DNA of 18,581 nucleotides. Source: Pleurotus ostreatus/Saccharomyces cerevisiae fusant. Its lineage: Eukaryota; Opisthokonta. The translations under genes and the position numbers were made by a program. The stretch spans positions 1-18,581 of the forward strand of contig JAMQCK010000639.1 in the NCBI GenBank assembly GCA_024196135.1, read 5' to 3'. The notes under the pieces are model-generated. The model was not told the DNA's origin, searched no databases, and was given only the letters and a program-made list of their open reading frames with translations. Below are positions 17,851 through 18,581 of this stretch, piece by piece. Each line of letters begins with the position of its first letter. Position 1 is the first letter of the stretch.

Positions 17851-18581
17851 CTAACCATTAATCCCATTCGTCGCCCACTTCAAACAAATCTTCAGCGCCA
17901 GGAGGACATGTCGTAAAGACCGCGTCCACGCCTCCTCCTGGTTGAATTGCAGCTTGACCGATACGTCGCCTATCTTATCCTTAACGATCCTGTTGAGTAA
18001 AGTCAGCGCTCGCTCGGACCCTCCAGCTTCACGCCGACCATACGGATGCGGAGCGACATTCCAGATTGCCCAGCAATTCGTAAAGAGCAGTAGAGGAAGA
18101 GCAAAGAGGCACACGTTCGACTCACTCGTGGGGGAAGTCGACACTCGGGTCTTGCGACGCAATGTATTCCATGAGATGCTTTAGGCAGTCCAGGAACGCG
18201 ACCATCCCCAGGTCGAACCTTCTGTTATGCAGTAGGCGGACGAAGTGCAAGTCACCCGACCCGTATAATTCGTAGCTCGCTTTGTCACCCGTCGTTCGCT
18301 CTATTCTTGAGAAGGACCCCATCGGTACGAGGCGATAGCTGCAGGGTAGCAAAGCAGTGTCAGACGCGGTGTACGCCACGGCAAGGAGCGAGGAGCAGCA
18401 CGCACTTCTCGAAGTGATAGTCAAGTTTACGCGCGATTGTGTAGAGAAGGAGGAGCGCCTGGCCCCAGGCTGCATTAATTTCCGCCCATTCCACCTGAGC
18501 GCAAGCACGGCTGTCAGCGACTGCGCGGGGTCACTACAAAGTCCGGGCACTCACAGGGATTCCGGGCATTCGTCCAAGGCG
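17851..18581 (-). CDS. ATG6: Autophagy protein Atg6 / Beclin 1, C-terminal part
   Basis: Seen: exons (-) 18555->18581, 18406-18494, 18126-18338 and 17851-17989, giving the last 155 residues; the 5' part is beyond the right edge. The sequence matches the evolutionarily conserved/BARA domain of Beclin 1: [127 protein letters not shown] and LALKICLKWATNGING. Known: Atg6 is a subunit of the class III phosphatidylinositol 3-kinase complexes with Vps34 and Vps15 and acts in autophagosome formation and vacuolar sorting; this domain binds membranes. The last intron (17990-18125, 136 nt) is more than twice as long as the others in the window. The reading frame is intact to the edge. Confidence 0.95.

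Noticed and set aside
1..18581. Transposon, CRISPR, tRNA or rRNA content
   Set aside because: No terminal repeats, transposase or reverse-transcriptase motifs, regularly spaced repeats, or structural RNA sequences were seen on either strand.

Overview
The window looks like a gene-dense piece of a filamentous basidiomycete genome, most likely an agaricomycete. The evidence is many very short spliceosomal introns (mostly 46-67 nt), GT(G/A)(C/A)GT-type donors, C/G-ending codons, short intergenic gaps, and fungal versions of conserved nuclear genes. No bacterial operon structure, tRNA, rRNA, transposon or CRISPR array was seen. All gene models below were spliced by eye: every exon junction was checked for reading-frame continuity, but there is no transcript support.

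Layout. 1-1424 (-): 5' part of a PheA/TfdB-type FAD-dependent monooxygenase that runs off the left edge. 1425-2544: an upstream region with GC-rich inverted repeats, followed by an orphan terminal exon of an unrecognised gene. 2545-5475 (-): RAD9, a subunit of the 9-1-1 checkpoint clamp, with a very long disordered tail rich in SQ/TQ. 5476-5823: a divergent promoter holding three MluI cell-cycle boxes (ACGCGT). 5824-9005 (+): a 932-residue PH-domain and coiled-coil protein. 9117-13097 (-): an 18-exon gene for a 1017-residue protein that joins an SRA-like (PUA-fold-like) region, two cysteine-rich zinc-binding segments and a C-terminal AlkB-type 2-oxoglutarate/Fe(II) dioxygenase. 13342-14002 (-): ATP16, the delta subunit of mitochondrial F1-ATPase. 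14598-17092 (-): glutamate-cysteine ligase, first enzyme of glutathione synthesis. 17851-18581 (-): 3' part of ATG6/Beclin 1, running off the right edge.

The genes do not form one pathway. They are a housekeeping neighbourhood (genome integrity, respiration, redox, autophagy) with a probably accessory oxidoreductase at the left end. Two genes touch DNA or nucleic-acid maintenance: RAD9 and the AlkB-type dioxygenase. They are separated by the PH gene, and nothing shows that they act together.

The most interesting object is the SRA-like/zinc/AlkB fusion at 9117-13097. Its architecture suggests an enzyme that recognises a modified base in DNA or RNA and oxidises it. The catalytic residues are visible. 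The SRA-like assignment rests on colinear motif resemblance and needs a structural comparison.
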